5,146 bases of DNA from Frankiaceae bacterium (GCA_030840615.1 JAVEEE010000285.1:1-5146); one strand, 5' to 3'; counted from the stretch's first letter, positions 1 to 5,075 are shown. Numbers and translations are program-made. Notes: generated from the letters alone by a model not told the origin.

Positions 1-715
1 ACCGCATGGCCTGCAGGTCGTCGGCCAGCAGGCGCAGCTTGGCATCGCGCAGATCGGCCTGCACGACCTGCGCGCGCCGGGCCACCTCGGCCTGCTGGCC
101 GAGCGGCTTGAGCTGACGTCGTAGCTCTGCCGTCAGGTCCTGCAGGCGATTGAGGTTGGCCTGCATCGCCTCGAGCTTGCGAAGAGCCTTCTCCTTGCGC
201 TTGCGGTGCTTGAGAACACCGGCGGCCTCTTCGATGAACGCGCGCCGGTCCTCGGGTGAGGCGTGCAGCACCGCGTCGAGCTGCCCCTGCCCGACGATGA
301 CGTGCATCTCGCGACCGATGCCACTGTCGCTGAGCAGTTCCTGGACGTCGAGCAGCCGGCAGGCAGTGCCGTTGATCGCGTATTCCGAGCCGCCGTTGCG
401 GAACATGATCCGCGAGATCGTGACCTCGGTGTAGTCGATCGGAAGCGCGCCGTCGGTGTTGTCGATCGTGAGCACGACCTCGGCACGACCGAGCGGCGGT
501 CGACCCGCCGTGCCCGCGAAGATGACGTCTTCCATCTTGCCGCCGCGCAGGCTCTTGGCCCCCTGCTCGCCGAGCACCCACGCGATGGCGTCGACGACGT
601 TCGACTTGCCCGAGCCGTTGGGACCCACGACGCACGTGATGCCCGGCTCGAATCGCAGCGTCGTCGACGACGCGAAGGACTTGAAGCCCCGCAGGGTGAG
701 GCTCTTCAGGTGCAC
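1..715 (-). CDS. smc: Chromosome segregation ATPase SMC, N-terminal part (cut by window edge)
   Basis: First 238 codons of the structural maintenance of chromosomes protein, the ATPase that folds and helps segregate the chromosome with ScpA and ScpB. The N-terminal half of the ABC-type head is complete: MHLKSLTLRGFKSF at the start, Walker A GPNGSGKS at residues 31-38, the LRGGKMEDVIFAG segment at 56-68 whose Arg57 matches the SMC arginine finger, and the Q-loop in VIVGQGQLD with Gln143. From about residue 150 the chain runs into the first arm of the long coiled coil (KHRKRKEKALRKLEAM). Walker B and signature motif lie in the C-terminal half, outside the window. The GTG at 715 is chosen because GGAG lies 8 nt upstream; an in-frame GTG at 724 would overlap that site. 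The gene is separated from its upstream neighbour by a terminator, so it probably has its own promoter. Confidence 0.97.
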   Translation of the reverse strand, partial: MHLKSLTLRGFKSFASSTTLRFEPGITCVVGPNGSGKSNVVDAIAWVLGEQGAKSLRGGKMEDVIFAGTAGRPPLGRAEVVLTIDNTDGALPIDYTEVTISRIMFRNGGSEYAINGTACRLLDVQELLSDSGIGREMHVIVGQGQLDAVLHASPEDRRAFIEEAAGVLKHRKRKEKALRKLEAMQANLNRLQDLTAELRRQLKPLGQQAEVARRAQVVQADLRDAKLRLLADDLQAMR

Positions 716-752
716 GGAACGCACTCCACGAAGAGAGGGGAACGGCGGGGAA

Positions 753-783
753 GGCCGGACGCCACGCTAGCCGAGGTCCGGTC
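753..783 (-). promoter_or_regulatory. Possible smc promoter -10 inside an inverted repeat
   Basis: On the minus strand TAGCGT (769-764) fits the actinobacterial TANNNT -10 pattern and would give a leader of about 40 nt before the smc GTG. The best TTG-type -35 (TTGAGC, 797-792) is 22 nt away, which is too far for a standard promoter. The -10 sits in the 15-nt loop of an inverted repeat, CCGGAC at 755-760 against GTCCGG at 776-781, extendable by one G-T and one G-C pair. It could be an operator or only a chance GC-rich repeat. Confidence 0.25.
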
Positions 784-835
784 GGGAAGTGGCTCAACCA
801 CGCCGACCCGCCGCCTCAAACCCGGGAAATGAAAG

Positions 836-855
836 GGGGCGCCCGTAGGCGCCCC
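836..855 (-). terminator. Intrinsic terminator after the small coiled-coil gene
   Basis: A perfect 8-bp stem (836-843 pairs with 848-855) closes a 4-nt loop. Read on the minus strand the loop is UACG closed by a C-G pair, one of the exceptionally stable UNCG tetraloops. It is followed by CTTTCATTTCC, a moderately U-rich tail. The hairpin begins 18 nt after the stop of the gene at 874-1092, and on the plus strand no T-tract follows at the right place, so it serves the minus-strand transcript. It separates that gene from smc. Confidence 0.85.
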
Positions 856-873
856 GTCTTGGTGTTGCGAGTC

Positions 874-1092
874 TCAGGTGAGAGCCGGCTCCTGCTCGGC
901 GATCATGTCAGGCACCGACAGCGAAAGCATGTCGTCGTCGACACGAAGCCCGTTGTTGAGAGCGGCGTTCGCCGCCTCCAGCCGTGCGACCTCATGCTCG
1001 AGATCACGGACGCGCTCACGCAAACGCCGCATCTCGGACATGACGCGCACGTCCGGTCCCACCCCTACATGACCGAACAGCGCCTTTGCCAT
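874..1092 (-). CDS. Small coiled-coil protein of unknown function
   Basis: A 72-residue protein that I cannot assign to a named family. It begins MAKALFGHVGVGPD, has a helix with hydrophobic residues in a regular heptad pattern (Leu24, Val28, Leu31, Val35, Leu38, Leu45, Leu49), which predicts a coiled coil over about residues 17-49, and ends in an acidic tail. There is no signal peptide, membrane segment or cysteine. The ATG at 1092 is preferred because GGAGGA lies 9 nt upstream; the ATG at 1101 is only 1 nt from GGAGG. The gene has a strong ribosome binding site, a candidate promoter and a clear terminator, so it looks like a separately expressed real gene. A dimerising or adaptor role is a guess from the coiled coil alone. 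Confidence 0.8.
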   Translation of the reverse strand: MAKALFGHVGVGPDVRVMSEMRRLRERVRDLEHEVARLEAANAALNNGLRVDDDMLSLSVPDMIAEQEPALT

Positions 1093-1101
1093 GGTTGGCA
1101 T

Positions 1102-1107
1102 TCCTCC
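1102..1107 (-). promoter_or_regulatory. Ribosome binding site of the small coiled-coil gene
   Basis: GGAGGA, a full anti-Shine-Dalgarno match. It decides between two in-frame ATG codons: the one at 1101 touches it, while the one at 1092 is 9 nt away and is the usable start. Confidence 0.75.
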
Positions 1108-1179
1108 GCAGTGAGGACAGGATCCGCTTGTCGCGGCGCGCGCGGACCGCCAGGTAGGGCGGGGAAGCGCGGTGACATC

Positions 1180-1208
1180 AGTGTCCGACGCCGACGCCCG
1201 ACGGTCAA
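1180..1208 (-). promoter_or_regulatory. Candidate promoter of the small coiled-coil gene
   Basis: On the minus strand TTGACC (1208-1203), five of six matches to the consensus -35, is followed after exactly 17 nt by GACACT (1185-1180), which keeps the A2 and T6 of a -10 box but lacks T1. It lies between the acyP stop and the small gene and would give a leader of about 80 nt. Placement supports it; the weak -10 limits certainty. Confidence 0.4.
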
Positions 1209-1234
1209 GAGTCAGATCACGATCGGGTCACGGC

Positions 1235-1255
1235 CTTGAGCGTGCCCTGCTCAAG
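1235..1255 (-). other. Stem-loop 3' of acyP
   Basis: A perfect 7-bp inverted repeat, CTTGAGC at 1235-1241 and GCTCAAG at 1249-1255, with a 7-nt loop. It begins 9 nt after the acyP stop on the minus strand. No T-run follows it on either strand, so it is not a standard intrinsic terminator; it may protect the 3' end of the operon transcript from exonucleases or slow RNA polymerase. Confidence 0.5.
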
Positions 1256-1264
1256 AACAAACGG

Positions 1265-1549
1265 TCATCGCTGCACGAAACCGGACTCCACGCCGTGCGC
1301 TTCGCTCCATCGCTCGGTGACGCCGGTGACCCTCCCCGGGCTGCCCGGCCCGCCCAGCCGGGTCAGCAACTGCTCGCAGGCCTCGCGGCTGCCCTCGGCG
1401 ACGACCTCGACCCGGCCGTCGTCGAGGTTGCGGGCCCAACCCGTCAGCCCGAGCTCGAGCGCACGGGCCCGGACCCACCACCGCATCCCCACGCCCTGCA
1501 CGTTGCCCCGCACCCAGGCCGTCAGCCGCACCACCGCACTCTCAGGCAC
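1265..1549 (-). CDS. acyP: Acylphosphatase
   Basis: Small cytosolic enzyme that hydrolyses acyl phosphates to a carboxylate and phosphate. The family signature is intact: GNVQGVGMR with the phosphate-binding Arg, and GWARNLDDGRVEVVAEG with the Asn that positions the water. With the GTG start at 1549 these residues are Arg23 and Asn41, the classical acylphosphatase numbering, and the length is 94 residues, normal for the family. GGGGAGG lies 8 nt before this GTG. An in-frame ATG at 1576 would add nine residues (MVIGGEAAD) but has only a weak upstream site. The gene is last in the mutM operon, and the position between mutM and smc is seen in other actinobacteria such as mycobacteria. Its physiological substrate in bacteria is unclear. 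Confidence 0.93.
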   Translation of the reverse strand: MPESAVVRLTAWVRGNVQGVGMRWWVRARALELGLTGWARNLDDGRVEVVAEGSREACEQLLTRLGGPGSPGRVTGVTERWSEAHGVESGFVQR

Positions 1550-1557
1550 GTCGGCGG

Positions 1558-1564
1558 CCTCCCC
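1558..1564 (-). promoter_or_regulatory. Ribosome binding site of acyP
   Basis: GGGGAGG, 8 nt before the GTG at 1549 and downstream of the competing ATG at 1576, which favours the shorter 94-residue protein. Confidence 0.6.
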
Positions 1565-1569
1565 GCCGA

Positions 1570-1600
1570 TCACCATCGCGGGTGCCCTGTCACCATCGCG
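1570..1600. repeat. 11-bp direct repeat at the mutM/acyP junction
   Basis: TCACCATCGCG occurs exactly twice (plus strand 1570-1580 and 1590-1600) with a 9-nt spacer. One copy carries the last sense codons and stop of mutM, the other the alternative ATG of acyP. It may be a small duplication that created a spurious start codon. Confidence 0.6.
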
Positions 1601-2624
1601 CGGCTCCGCCGCGGGGCGTGCGCTGACACCGGGGACAGCGGTACGACGACCGGTTCATGAAACGTTCTCGGCGGATCGCCGTGCCACACCTCGAGCAGGG
1701 CTCACCCTCCCGGCCGTAGACCGCGAGCGAACGATCGAACCAGCCACTCTCACCGTTGACGGCGACGTAGAGCGCGTCGAACGAGGTGCCGCCGGCGCGG
1801 ATCGCGGCCCGGAGCACCGTGTCGACGGCGTCCAGCAGCCGCTCGACCTCGCCCCGGCGCAAGGTGTCGGTGCCGCGGGCGTAGTGCAGGCGCGCATGCC
1901 ACAGTGCTTCGTCGGCGTAGATGTTGCCGATGCCCGACACGAGCGACTGGTCGAGCAGCGCGCGCTTGATGCCGGTACGCCGGGCTCGAAGGGCCGCGAA
2001 GAACCGGCCGCGGTCGAACGACGGCTCGAGCGGGTCGATGGCGATGTGCGCGATCGACCGTGGCACCGGACAGCCGGGCATTGGGACGACAGCGCCGTCG
2101 ACGGTCTCGTCGAGGGCCAGCCCCCCGAACGTGCGCTGGTCGAGGAAGCGCAGCTCGGGGTCGCCGTCGGCGAAGCGGAATCTCGCGCGAAGATGCGGCG
2201 GATCGGCCAGCCCGGTGGCTACGGCGAGGAACTGCCCGCTCATGCCGAGGTGCGCGATCAGCACCTCGTTTCCGGCGCCTTCGGCGCTTGTCGCGGGGCC
2301 CCAACCCCGCTCCCCACTCCCCGGAGCGACCTCGGCGCTTGTCGCGGGGCCCCAACCCCGCTCCCCACTCCCCGAAGCGACCTCGGCGCTTGTCGCGGGG
2401 CCCCGTTTCCCGACGGGATCGCTCAGCGGCAGCCAGAGGTACTTGCCGCGGCGGCAGGCCGCGGCGATCTGCCGGCCGGCGAGCCTCGCCTCGAAGTCGC
2501 GTGGCCCGGGCGCGTGCCGGCGAACCGTCCTCGGACCGAACACCTCGACCGAGGTCAACGTCCGGCCCACGGCCCACCGCTCGAGCCCGGCCCGCACGGT
2601 CTCCACCTCGGGCAGCTCCGGCAA
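1590..2624 (-). CDS. mutM: Formamidopyrimidine-DNA glycosylase (Fpg/MutM) with a repeat-built insert
   Basis: Bifunctional glycosylase/AP lyase that removes 8-oxoguanine and formamidopyrimidines from DNA. All key elements are present in 344 residues: N-terminal PELPEVETV with catalytic Pro2 and Glu3, Lys61 in RRGKYLWL, Met128 in HLGMSGQ, the DQRTFGG intercalation loop at 162-168, the helix-two-turn-helix in GIGNIYADEALW (231-242), and a zinc finger with Cys310, Cys313, Cys330 and Cys333. The start is TTG at 2624; since Pro2 must become the N terminus it is fixed by function. It lies 3 nt after the rnc stop, so translation is probably coupled. Usual length is about 270-290. The excess is a Gly/Ala/Ser/Glu-rich insert at about residues 72-119 with units of GPATSAEVxxGSGERGW, falling in the turn between two beta strands of the N-terminal domain. 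The catalytic core looks intact, so I expect a working enzyme. Confidence 0.97.
   Translation of the reverse strand: MPELPEVETVRAGLERWAVGRTLTSVEVFGPRTVRRHAPGPRDFEARLAGRQIAAACRRGKYLWLPLSDPVGKRGPATSAEVASGSGERGWGPATSAEVAPGSGERGWGPATSAEGAGNEVLIAHLGMSGQFLAVATGLADPPHLRARFRFADGDPELRFLDQRTFGGLALDETVDGAVVPMPGCPVPRSIAHIAIDPLEPSFDRGRFFAALRARRTGIKRALLDQSLVSGIGNIYADEALWHARLHYARGTDTLRRGEVERLLDAVDTVLRAAIRAGGTSFDALYVAVNGESGWFDRSLAVYGREGEPCSRCGTAIRRERFMNRSSYRCPRCQRTPRGGAARW
2299..2322 (-). other. G-quadruplex motif 1 on the mutM coding strand
   Basis: On the minus strand, which is the mRNA sense, four GGGG tracts are separated by short loops AGT, AGC and TT. This fits the strict four-tract, short-loop quadruplex pattern with four possible tetrads. 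It would compete with the hairpin formed by the same repeat unit. The motif is seen directly; folding in the cell is inference. Confidence 0.75.
2350..2373 (-). other. G-quadruplex motif 2 on the mutM coding strand
   Basis: An exact copy of the first motif, 51 nt away, with the same four GGGG tracts and loops AGT, AGC and TT. The truncated third repeat copy lacks the G-tract half, so only two complete motifs exist. Confidence 0.75.
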
Positions 2625-2627
2625 GGG

Positions 2628-3386
2628 CTAGTCCGCCGTCCCGTCGTCGCCGGGCTCGGCCGCCGTCGACAGGAGGGACGGCGCCTCGGTCGCCGACAGC
2701 ACTGTCCAGGCTCGTTCAGCGGCCCGTTGCTCCGCCTCCTTCTTGCTCCGCCCCTCGCCCTCCCCCACCGGCTCGCCACCGACGATCGCGACGGCGTGGA
2801 ACGCCTTCGCATGGTCCGGCCCGCTCTCGGTCACCTGGTAGTCGGGGACGCCGAGGGAGCGGCCGGCGGAGAGTTCCTGCAGCGACGTCTTCCAGTCGAG
2901 GCCTGCGCCCAGCCGGGCCGACTCGTCGAGCAGGTCGGCGAACAGCCGCAGCACGACGGCCCGGGCGGGCTCGGTGCCGAGGTCGAGATAGACGGCGCCG
3001 ATCAACGCCTCAACGGCATCGGCGAGGATCGAGGACTTGTCACGGCCGCCGCTGGCCTCCTCGCCGCGCCCCAAACGGAGGTAGCGCCCGATGCCGAGGC
3101 AGCGGGCGACTTCGGCCAGCGCCCTCGAGTTCACGACTGCTGCCCGGAGCTTGGCGAGCTGGCCCTCGGGAAGTTCGGGATGGCGCCGGAAGAGCTCCTC
3201 GGTCACCACCAACCCGAGCACCGAGTCGCCCAGGAACTCCAGCCGCTCGTTGGTCGGAAGCCCACCGTTCTCGTAGGCGTAGGAGCGGTGGGTCACGGCC
3301 CGCTCGATCAGCTGCAGGTCGATGCCGCCGCCCAGCACCGCGACAAGTCCGGCAAGGTCCTCGCCGGTGCCCTCTCCGCCGGGCAT
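2628..3386 (-). CDS. rnc: Ribonuclease III
   Basis: Double-strand-specific endoribonuclease that cuts the rRNA precursor and structured mRNAs, acting as a homodimer with magnesium. The 252 residues hold both expected domains. The nuclease domain has the signature NERLEFLGDSVLG (46-58), supplying Glu47, Glu50 and Asp54, and ADAVEALIGAVYLD (122-135), with Asp123 and Glu126; these match E. coli Glu38, Glu41, Asp45, Asp114 and Glu117. The double-stranded RNA-binding domain runs over about 164-231 and ends with KKEAEQRAA. A short acidic tail follows. The ATG shares an A with the acpP stop (TGATG) and has only a weak ribosome binding site of its own, so it probably depends on translational coupling. 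Confidence 0.97.
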   Translation of the reverse strand: MPGGEGTGEDLAGLVAVLGGGIDLQLIERAVTHRSYAYENGGLPTNERLEFLGDSVLGLVVTEELFRRHPELPEGQLAKLRAAVVNSRALAEVARCLGIGRYLRLGRGEEASGGRDKSSILADAVEALIGAVYLDLGTEPARAVVLRLFADLLDESARLGAGLDWKTSLQELSAGRSLGVPDYQVTESGPDHAKAFHAVAIVGGEPVGEGEGRSKKEAEQRAAERAWTVLSATEAPSLLSTAAEPGDDGTAD

Positions 3387-3661
3387 CAGAGCCGCGCCAG
3401 CGCGTAGTCGACGGCGTCGCCGACGGTGGTCAGCGCCTCGAGGTCGGCGTCCGGGATGTGGAACCCGTTGCCGGCGACCGGCGCCAGGCTCTCCTCGACG
3501 ATCTCGGCGACCTCGACGAGGGCGAGCGAGTCGGCGTCGAGAGCCTCGAAGGCGGTGCCGCGGTCGACGGTCGCCGGGTCGACCTCCAGCACCAGTGCGA
3601 GGGCGGCGCGCACGACGGCAAGGACGTCCTCGTCCGTGGGGCGGTCCGCGCGGGTCTGCAC
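3386..3661 (-). CDS. acpP: Acyl carrier protein
   Basis: Small acidic carrier whose phosphopantetheine arm holds growing fatty acyl chains. The attachment site is Ser45 in DADSLALVE, followed by helix II residues EVAEIVEESL and the C-terminal IPDADLEALTTVGDAVDYAL, which closely follows the usual IPDEEAEKITTV region. From the GTG at 3661 the protein has 91 residues, about ten more than E. coli ACP because of an N-terminal extension (MQTRADRPTD). The start is the weak point: there is no good ribosome binding site, and in-frame GTG codons inside rpmF could give longer forms, but they would overlap rpmF. The gene lies 19 nt after rpmF and overlaps rnc by 1 nt. An acpP-rnc pair is common in bacteria, usually with plsX and fab genes that are absent here. 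It could be a specialised rather than the housekeeping ACP. Confidence 0.9.
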   Translation of the reverse strand: MQTRADRPTDEDVLAVVRAALALVLEVDPATVDRGTAFEALDADSLALVEVAEIVEESLAPVAGNGFHIPDADLEALTTVGDAVDYALARL

Positions 3662-3680
3662 CGGCTCAGGCGTCGAATGC

Positions 3681-3854
3681 TCAGACGTCGACGACTTGGC
3701 GGTCGTTGTAGGTGCCACACACGGTGCAGGCGACATGCGGCAGCTTTGGCTGACGGCAACGCTTGCAGGCGACGAGCGAAGGTGCGGTCGCCTTCCACTG
3801 GGAACGGCGCGAGTGAGTGTTGCTACGCGACGTTCGGCGCTTCGGAACGGCCAC
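3681..3854 (-). CDS. rpmF: 50S ribosomal protein L32
   Basis: Fifty-seven residues beginning MAVPKRRTSRSNTHSRRSQW, the typical L32 N terminus, a basic tail that threads into the 23S rRNA. The C-terminal half has a full zinc ribbon: Cys30, Cys33, Cys43 and Cys46, so this is the zinc-binding form rather than the cysteine-free paralogue that some actinobacteria express under zinc limitation. The start is GTG, 3 nt after the DUF177 stop, with GGGGAG 7 nt upstream. The DUF177-rpmF pair is very widely conserved in bacteria and suggests co-regulated 50S assembly. Confidence 0.97.
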   Translation of the reverse strand: MAVPKRRTSRSNTHSRRSQWKATAPSLVACKRCRQPKLPHVACTVCGTYNDRQVVDV

Positions 3855-3857
3855 GGG

Positions 3858-4433
3858 TCAGCTCCCCATCTCTGGTGATGCAGGTGAATCATCGGTAGTC
3901 AGGGCGCTCAGCGAGGCCCAGCGTGGGTCTGTCTCGTCGTGCGCGTGGCCGGGGTCGAGCTCTGCGACCCGCCCGCCGCAGCCGGGGCACAAGCCCGAGC
4001 AGTCATCCCGGCACACCGGGTTGAGCGGCAGGCTCAGCACCACGGTGTCACGGGCCACCGGCTCGAGGTCGATGAGGTCGCCCTCGAGCACGAGCGCCTC
4101 GTCCTCTGCCTCGGCCCGGTCGTACGCGAACAGCTCCTGGACATCGGCGACGACGGCGTCGCGAACCGGCTCCAGGCAACGCCCGCACTCGGCCGCGACC
4201 TCGGTGCGGATCGTCCCGGAGACGAGCACGCCGTCCATCACCGACTCGAGGCGCAGGTCGAGCTCGACGTCGGATCCGGTCGGCACCCGCACGAGCTCGA
4301 GAGTCCAGTCCGCCGGCGCGGGCACCGTGCGCTGGACGCGCCGCATCGACCCGGGGCGCCGGCCGAGCTCACGCGTGTCGAGCACGAGCGGGGCGCGCGG
4401 GTCCAGACGGGCACTGTGCCGAGCTGTGGACAT
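3858..4433 (-). CDS. DUF177 (YceD-type) protein, linked to 23S rRNA / 50S assembly
   Basis: A 191-residue protein of the DUF177 family, whose E. coli member YceD is linked to 23S rRNA accumulation. Family marks are visible: the central CGRCLEP motif (Cys83, Cys86), then an acidic stretch with LDLEP-like sequence (IDLEPVARDTVVLSLPLNPVC), a second cysteine group Cys141, Cys145, Cys149 and Cys152 that likely binds a metal, and the C-terminal RWASL at 171-175. The N-terminal 40 residues are variable. The ATG at 4433 has a modest GAAG site 8 nt upstream. It is the first gene of the operon that continues with rpmF, and the rpmF ribosome binding site lies in its last codons. Confidence 0.93.
   Translation of the reverse strand: MSTARHSARLDPRAPLVLDTRELGRRPGSMRRVQRTVPAPADWTLELVRVPTGSDVELDLRLESVMDGVLVSGTIRTEVAAECGRCLEPVRDAVVADVQELFAYDRAEAEDEALVLEGDLIDLEPVARDTVVLSLPLNPVCRDDCSGLCPGCGGRVAELDPGHAHDETDPRWASLSALTTDDSPASPEMGS
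3862..3867 (-). promoter_or_regulatory. Ribosome binding site of rpmF
   Basis: GGGGAG within the final codons of the DUF177 gene, 7 nt before the rpmF GTG. It fixes the non-ATG start of L32. Confidence 0.7.
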
Positions 4434-4472
4434 GAGAAGGTCTTCACCGGTGGTGTCGAGGGCCGACCGGAC

Positions 4473-4502
4473 AGTCTACGGAACGCCGGAGCAAACCCCC
4501 AA
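4473..4502 (-). promoter_or_regulatory. Candidate promoter of the DUF177-rpmF-acpP-rnc-mutM-acyP operon
   Basis: On the minus strand TTGGGG (4502-4497) precedes TAGACT (4478-4473) by 18 nt. TAGACT fits the TANNNT -10 pattern well; the -35 keeps only TTG. It lies in the only sizeable gap upstream of the operon and would give a leader of about 33 nt before the DUF177 ATG. Confidence 0.4.
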
Positions 4503-4541
4503 ACCGCCAGGCCCCCACAGCAGCGCCCCCAGCAGCAGGAC

Positions 4542-5039
4542 TCAGCCGGGAAGCGGTCCTTCGTCGAGGTCCGGGCTCGCCAGCGCATCGAGCTCGTGCC
4601 GACCGCTGATCTTGGCGCGCCCCTTCTCGACAGCCTGCAGCGTCTTGTGGAGCACGACCTCGAAGTTCGCGAGCTTGCTGTCCACGTAGTCGTCGATCTC
4701 GACCCGCATCCGATCGGCGTCGGCGCGAGCCGACCCGAGCACCTGCTCCGCCTCGCGCGTGGCCTCTCGCATGACGTCGGTGCGGGCGACCATTCTGGCG
4801 CGCTCGGCCTTCGCCGCTTCGATGATCCGCTGGGCCTCCTCGTGCCCCTCCGCAACCACAGCGCCCTTGTCGTCGATGACCCGCTGTGCGTCCGCGAGCT
4901 CGCTGGGCAGCAGTGCCCGGATCTCGTCGAGCTGGGCCTGCACCTCCGCCCGGTTGACGACGCACGACGCCGACATCGGCATCGCTCGGGCGTTGTCGAT
5001 CAGCGCCGTCAGCTCGTCGAGCTTGGCGTGGACATCCAC
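4542..5039 (-). CDS. sepIVA: SepIVA-like DivIVA-family coiled-coil septation protein
   Basis: A 165-residue, mostly helical protein. Two blocks match, from memory, the mycobacterial Rv2927c/SepIVA family: the N-terminal AMPMSASCVVNRAEVQAQLDE region with Cys26 followed by LLPSELADAQRVID, and the C-terminal DDYVDSKLANFEVVLHKTLQ region (about 117-136). Between them is a charged coiled coil (about 47-115) that general tools may label ATP synthase subunit b-like. SepIVA is an essential septum-associated factor in mycobacteria. This copy is shorter than the roughly 245-residue mycobacterial protein, the difference lying in the coiled coil. There is no membrane segment. The GTG start has GGAAGG 6 nt upstream. 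It follows coaD by 36 nt and precedes DUF177, the same neighbourhood as in mycobacteria. A division role here is inferred from homology. Confidence 0.82.
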   Translation of the reverse strand: MDVHAKLDELTALIDNARAMPMSASCVVNRAEVQAQLDEIRALLPSELADAQRVIDDKGAVVAEGHEEAQRIIEAAKAERARMVARTDVMREATREAEQVLGSARADADRMRVEIDDYVDSKLANFEVVLHKTLQAVEKGRAKISGRHELDALASPDLDEGPLPG

Positions 5040-5045
5040 TGGGGG

Positions 5046-5051
5046 CCTTCC
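5046..5051 (-). promoter_or_regulatory. Ribosome binding site of the SepIVA-like gene
   Basis: GGAAGG 6 nt before the GTG at 5039, in the 36-nt gap after coaD; it supports the non-ATG start. Confidence 0.6.
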
Positions 5052-5075
5052 GGTCGAGTGCGGTACGCCGACGGC

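Larger units (their letters stand above)
2281..2404. repeat. 51-bp tandem repeat inside mutM (2.4 copies)
   Basis: Unit 1 is 2281-2331 and unit 2 is 2332-2382, identical except for G2324 versus A2375. A third, truncated copy of 22 bp is 2383-2404. The unit is a multiple of three and codes for a 17-residue repeat in MutM. Forty of 51 bases are G or C, and no stop codon appears in any of the six frames. Each full unit contains an inverted repeat, GCGGGG and CCCCGC around a 6-nt loop (2293-2310 and 2344-2361). The near identity of units points to recent duplication or ongoing homogenisation. Confidence 0.95.

Noticed and set aside
133..486. A 117-codon minus-strand frame within smc
   Set aside because: It is an out-of-frame shadow; the SMC frame from the GTG at 715 carries Walker A and the Q-loop.
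1235..1255. The 7-bp stem-loop after acyP as an intrinsic terminator
   Set aside because: No U-tract follows on either strand. I kept it only as a stem-loop of unknown role.
2281..2404. The mutM repeats as a CRISPR array
   Set aside because: The units are contiguous with no unique spacers, are in frame within a coding gene, and there are no cas genes.
2267..2410. CGTTTCC at 2267-2273 and 2404-2410 as a target-site duplication around the mutM repeat array
   Set aside because: The copies are 137 nt apart, which is not a multiple of three. Clean excision would shift the mutM frame, so a simple insertion with this duplication does not explain the intact gene.
1236..3407. A 723-codon open frame on the plus strand across acyP, mutM and rnc
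   Set aside because: It lies opposite genes with clear family motifs, has no recognisable domain and is open only because stop codons are rare in GC-rich antisense sequence. The same applies to the plus-strand frame at 2060-3898.
3681..3892. A long ACP form starting upstream at 3892 (168 residues)
   Set aside because: That extension overlaps rpmF, which has the full L32 sequence in another frame. ACPs are about 80 residues, so the upstream part is a shadow.
4496..4530. Three GGGGG tracts on the minus strand between the SepIVA-like gene and DUF177 as another G-quadruplex
   Set aside because: There are only three long tracts, and the loops are 11 and 9 nt, outside the strict pattern. The region is better explained as ordinary GC-rich spacer with a promoter candidate.
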